This document shows positions 32,565 to 33,505 of a DNA stretch of 33,505 nucleotides, piece after piece. This stretch comes from Halomonas urmiana. Its GTDB lineage: Bacteria; Pseudomonadota; Gammaproteobacteria; Pseudomonadales; Halomonadaceae. Numbering within the stretch: position 1 is the stretch's first letter; each line of letters begins with the position of its first letter. The translations under genes were made by a program, and so were the position numbers. The stretch spans positions 1-33,505 of the forward strand of contig NZ_VBUI01000035.1 in assembly GCF_005780185.1 (NCBI RefSeq). Direction: 5' to 3'. The notes beneath the pieces were generated by a model, which saw only the letters and a program-made list of their open reading frames with translations, was not told where the DNA came from and ran no database searches.

Positions 32565-33126
32565 TTTAAAATTGATTTTTTATCAGCTTACTAGGCCTGT
32601 TTCATATCTTTTTATTAAGCATAAGGATAAGTATATATATGACTGGGTAGTGCCGTCGGTGACTTTGGCGGCGCTATCAGCTCTTTCATATTTCATGAGT
32701 TTTCAACTAATAGATATGTATAGGTTTTTGGCTGGTGTTTCGGGTTTTCTGTCCAGTCTTCCCGGTTTTTTTGTCGCCGCATTGGCTGCTATTGCAACAT
32801 TCAATAGGTTAGACATTGATAAGCCGATGGCAGGGGAGAACCCTCCTAAGGTTGAAACTCTAATAAATACTCAGTATCGAGATGTTGAGCTTAGCAGGAG
32901 AAGGTTTTTATGCATGCTGTTCTCTTTTCTTGCTGTTCAGAGTATCGTGCTTTCCGTAGTTGGTTTGATTCCTGAAAGCTTTGGTTTTTATGGAGATGGA
33001 AAGATTAATGTTTCGGGGAATGTTGCCTATAGCTTTCTTGCTTTTTATTTCTTTTTTGCCATTCAGCTTTTGACTGCAACAATGCATGGTATGTATTACC
33101 TAGGTGATCGAATCCACTATGGATAA
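32557..33126 (+). CDS. Unknown 189-residue membrane protein, partner of the preceding gene
   Basis: Not recognised. It begins at the ATG at 32557, inside the last codons of the upstream gene (8-bp overlap), so translation is coupled. Four hydrophobic helices are predicted: about 26-46 (VVPSVTLAALSALSYFMSF), 50-80 (FLAGVSGFLSSLPGFFVAAL), 112-134 (FLCMLFSFLAVQSIVLSVVG) and 152-180 (AYSFLAFYFFFAIQLLTATM). A hydrophilic segment of about 30 residues between helices 2 and 3 contains RLDIDKP and QYRDVELSRRR. It has the same low GC as its partner. The pairing of a soluble protein with a small membrane protein recalls several abortive-infection systems, but no family match can be claimed. Confidence 0.8.
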   Translation: MSDLKLIFYQLTRPVSYLFIKHKDKYIYDWVVPSVTLAALSALSYFMSFQLIDMYRFLAGVSGFLSSLPGFFVAALAAIATFNRLDIDKPMAGENPPKVETLINTQYRDVELSRRRFLCMLFSFLAVQSIVLSVVGLIPESFGFYGDGKINVSGNVAYSFLAFYFFFAIQLLTATMHGMYYLGDRIHYG

Positions 33127-33143
33127 TCATGTAGAGCGTTTGC

Positions 33144-33430
33144 ATGTCCGGCCGCTTCGCTCTCTAAAGCCTATTCCCCAAGCTCTGCCAGGCCCTGCGC
33201 CTGTAGCTGGAGCCTTGGAAGCTTACGCCACGCTACAACGTGGCGCCGGGCACCTGGATAACCACGGTGTGGCATCCTAGTGATTACGCGCCGCTGGTGA
33301 TGGACGAGGTGTGGTGGGGTTACCGGCTGCACTGGGCGAAGGACAAGGCACCCGAGCCCATCAACGCCACCGTCGAGAAGGTGGTGAGCTCCAACTACTT
33401 CCGCGGGGCGTTCGCCCATCACCGCTGCCT
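33144..33430 (+). pseudogene. Decayed SRAP-domain (YedK/HMCES-like) gene
   Basis: The frame from the ATG at 33144 reads MSGRFAL, then stop (33165-33167), SLFPKLCQALRL, stop (33204-33206), then PRYNVAPGTW, a WWGYRLHWAKDKAPEPINA segment and SSNYFRGAFAHHRCL. These are the conserved blocks of SRAP proteins, which normally begin MCGRF with a catalytic Cys2 that crosslinks to abasic sites. Here Cys2 is Ser (TCC), two stops interrupt the frame, and similarity ends at 33430 where GWYEW-type sequence is expected. The gene is dead. Confidence 0.85.
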
Positions 33431-33505
33431 AGGTTTTGTCCGAAAAGTCCGCTCGCAGGCAACGGTCTATGCACGCCAGGCATACCATGGCCCTGAAGCT
33501 GCTAG
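33431..33505. other. Unrelated sequence abutting the SRAP remnant
   Basis: After the SRAP similarity stops, the sequence starts AGGTTTTGTCCGAAAAGTCC and is GC-rich. It has a possible ATG at 33486 that opens with MALKLL and leaves the window. An insertion-sequence end is plausible, but 75 bp are not enough to decide. Confidence 0.3.

Noticed and set aside
31284..33126. Kiwa defence system (KwaA membrane protein plus KwaB)
   Set aside because: Only the general pairing of a small membrane protein with a soluble protein agrees. Gene order is reversed and no KwaB/DUF4868 motif was recognised.

Overview
This is a high-GC gammaproteobacterial chromosome segment, most like Halomonas or a close relative (Halomonadaceae). 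The GC-rich codon use, the 1,612-residue NAD-glutamate dehydrogenase, the Rmf, PdxB, RlmKL, long-form QueF and HtpX homologues, and the Glu/Gly/Ser tRNA sequences all fit. No 16S or marker tree could be run, so the genus is an inference.

Layout. 1-12.3 kb is housekeeping: a heptamer tandem array, rarA (-), a hemerythrin-fold gene with degenerate ligands, murI, trmA, the giant NAD-GDH gene, mgtE (-) and pyrD. 12.3-21.4 kb holds rmf (-), rlmL, a short glutaredoxin-like gene, a non-coding repeat-rich patch, a stand-alone WGR-domain gene (-), pdxB, then a minus-strand run htpX, alaA, rbgA/ylqF-like GTPase and msrB. 21.47-22.5 kb is a tRNA locus: one strong sigma70-type promoter, three Glu(TTC)-Gly(GCC) pairs, and five partial copies of a tRNA-Gly 3' half that carry a 17-nt insert in the T loop.

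22.5-26.5 kb is a thiamine-pyrophosphate-controlled locus. One TPP riboswitch (+) precedes an SDR oxidoreductase and an LLM flavin monooxygenase that overlap by one base. A second TPP riboswitch (-) precedes a sodium:solute symporter that converges on them. None of the three is a classical thiamin biosynthesis gene, so together they look like an uptake-and-conversion pathway for a thiamin-related compound. This is the best candidate for an undescribed system in the window.

26.7-30.5 kb returns to housekeeping: a YadG/YadH-type ABC exporter coupled to queF, then a YdjA-type nitroreductase and a YiiD_C-type thioesterase. A tRNA-Ser(GGA) with a strong terminator at 30.6-30.75 kb marks the border of an accessory region. 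That region carries a large palindrome, the C-terminal remnant of an S24/LexA-like repressor, a strikingly AT-rich two-gene module (426-aa unknown protein plus 189-aa four-helix membrane protein, overlapping frames), a decayed SRAP (YedK/HMCES-like) gene, and an abrupt sequence change at about 33,431 that may be the edge of a mobile element.
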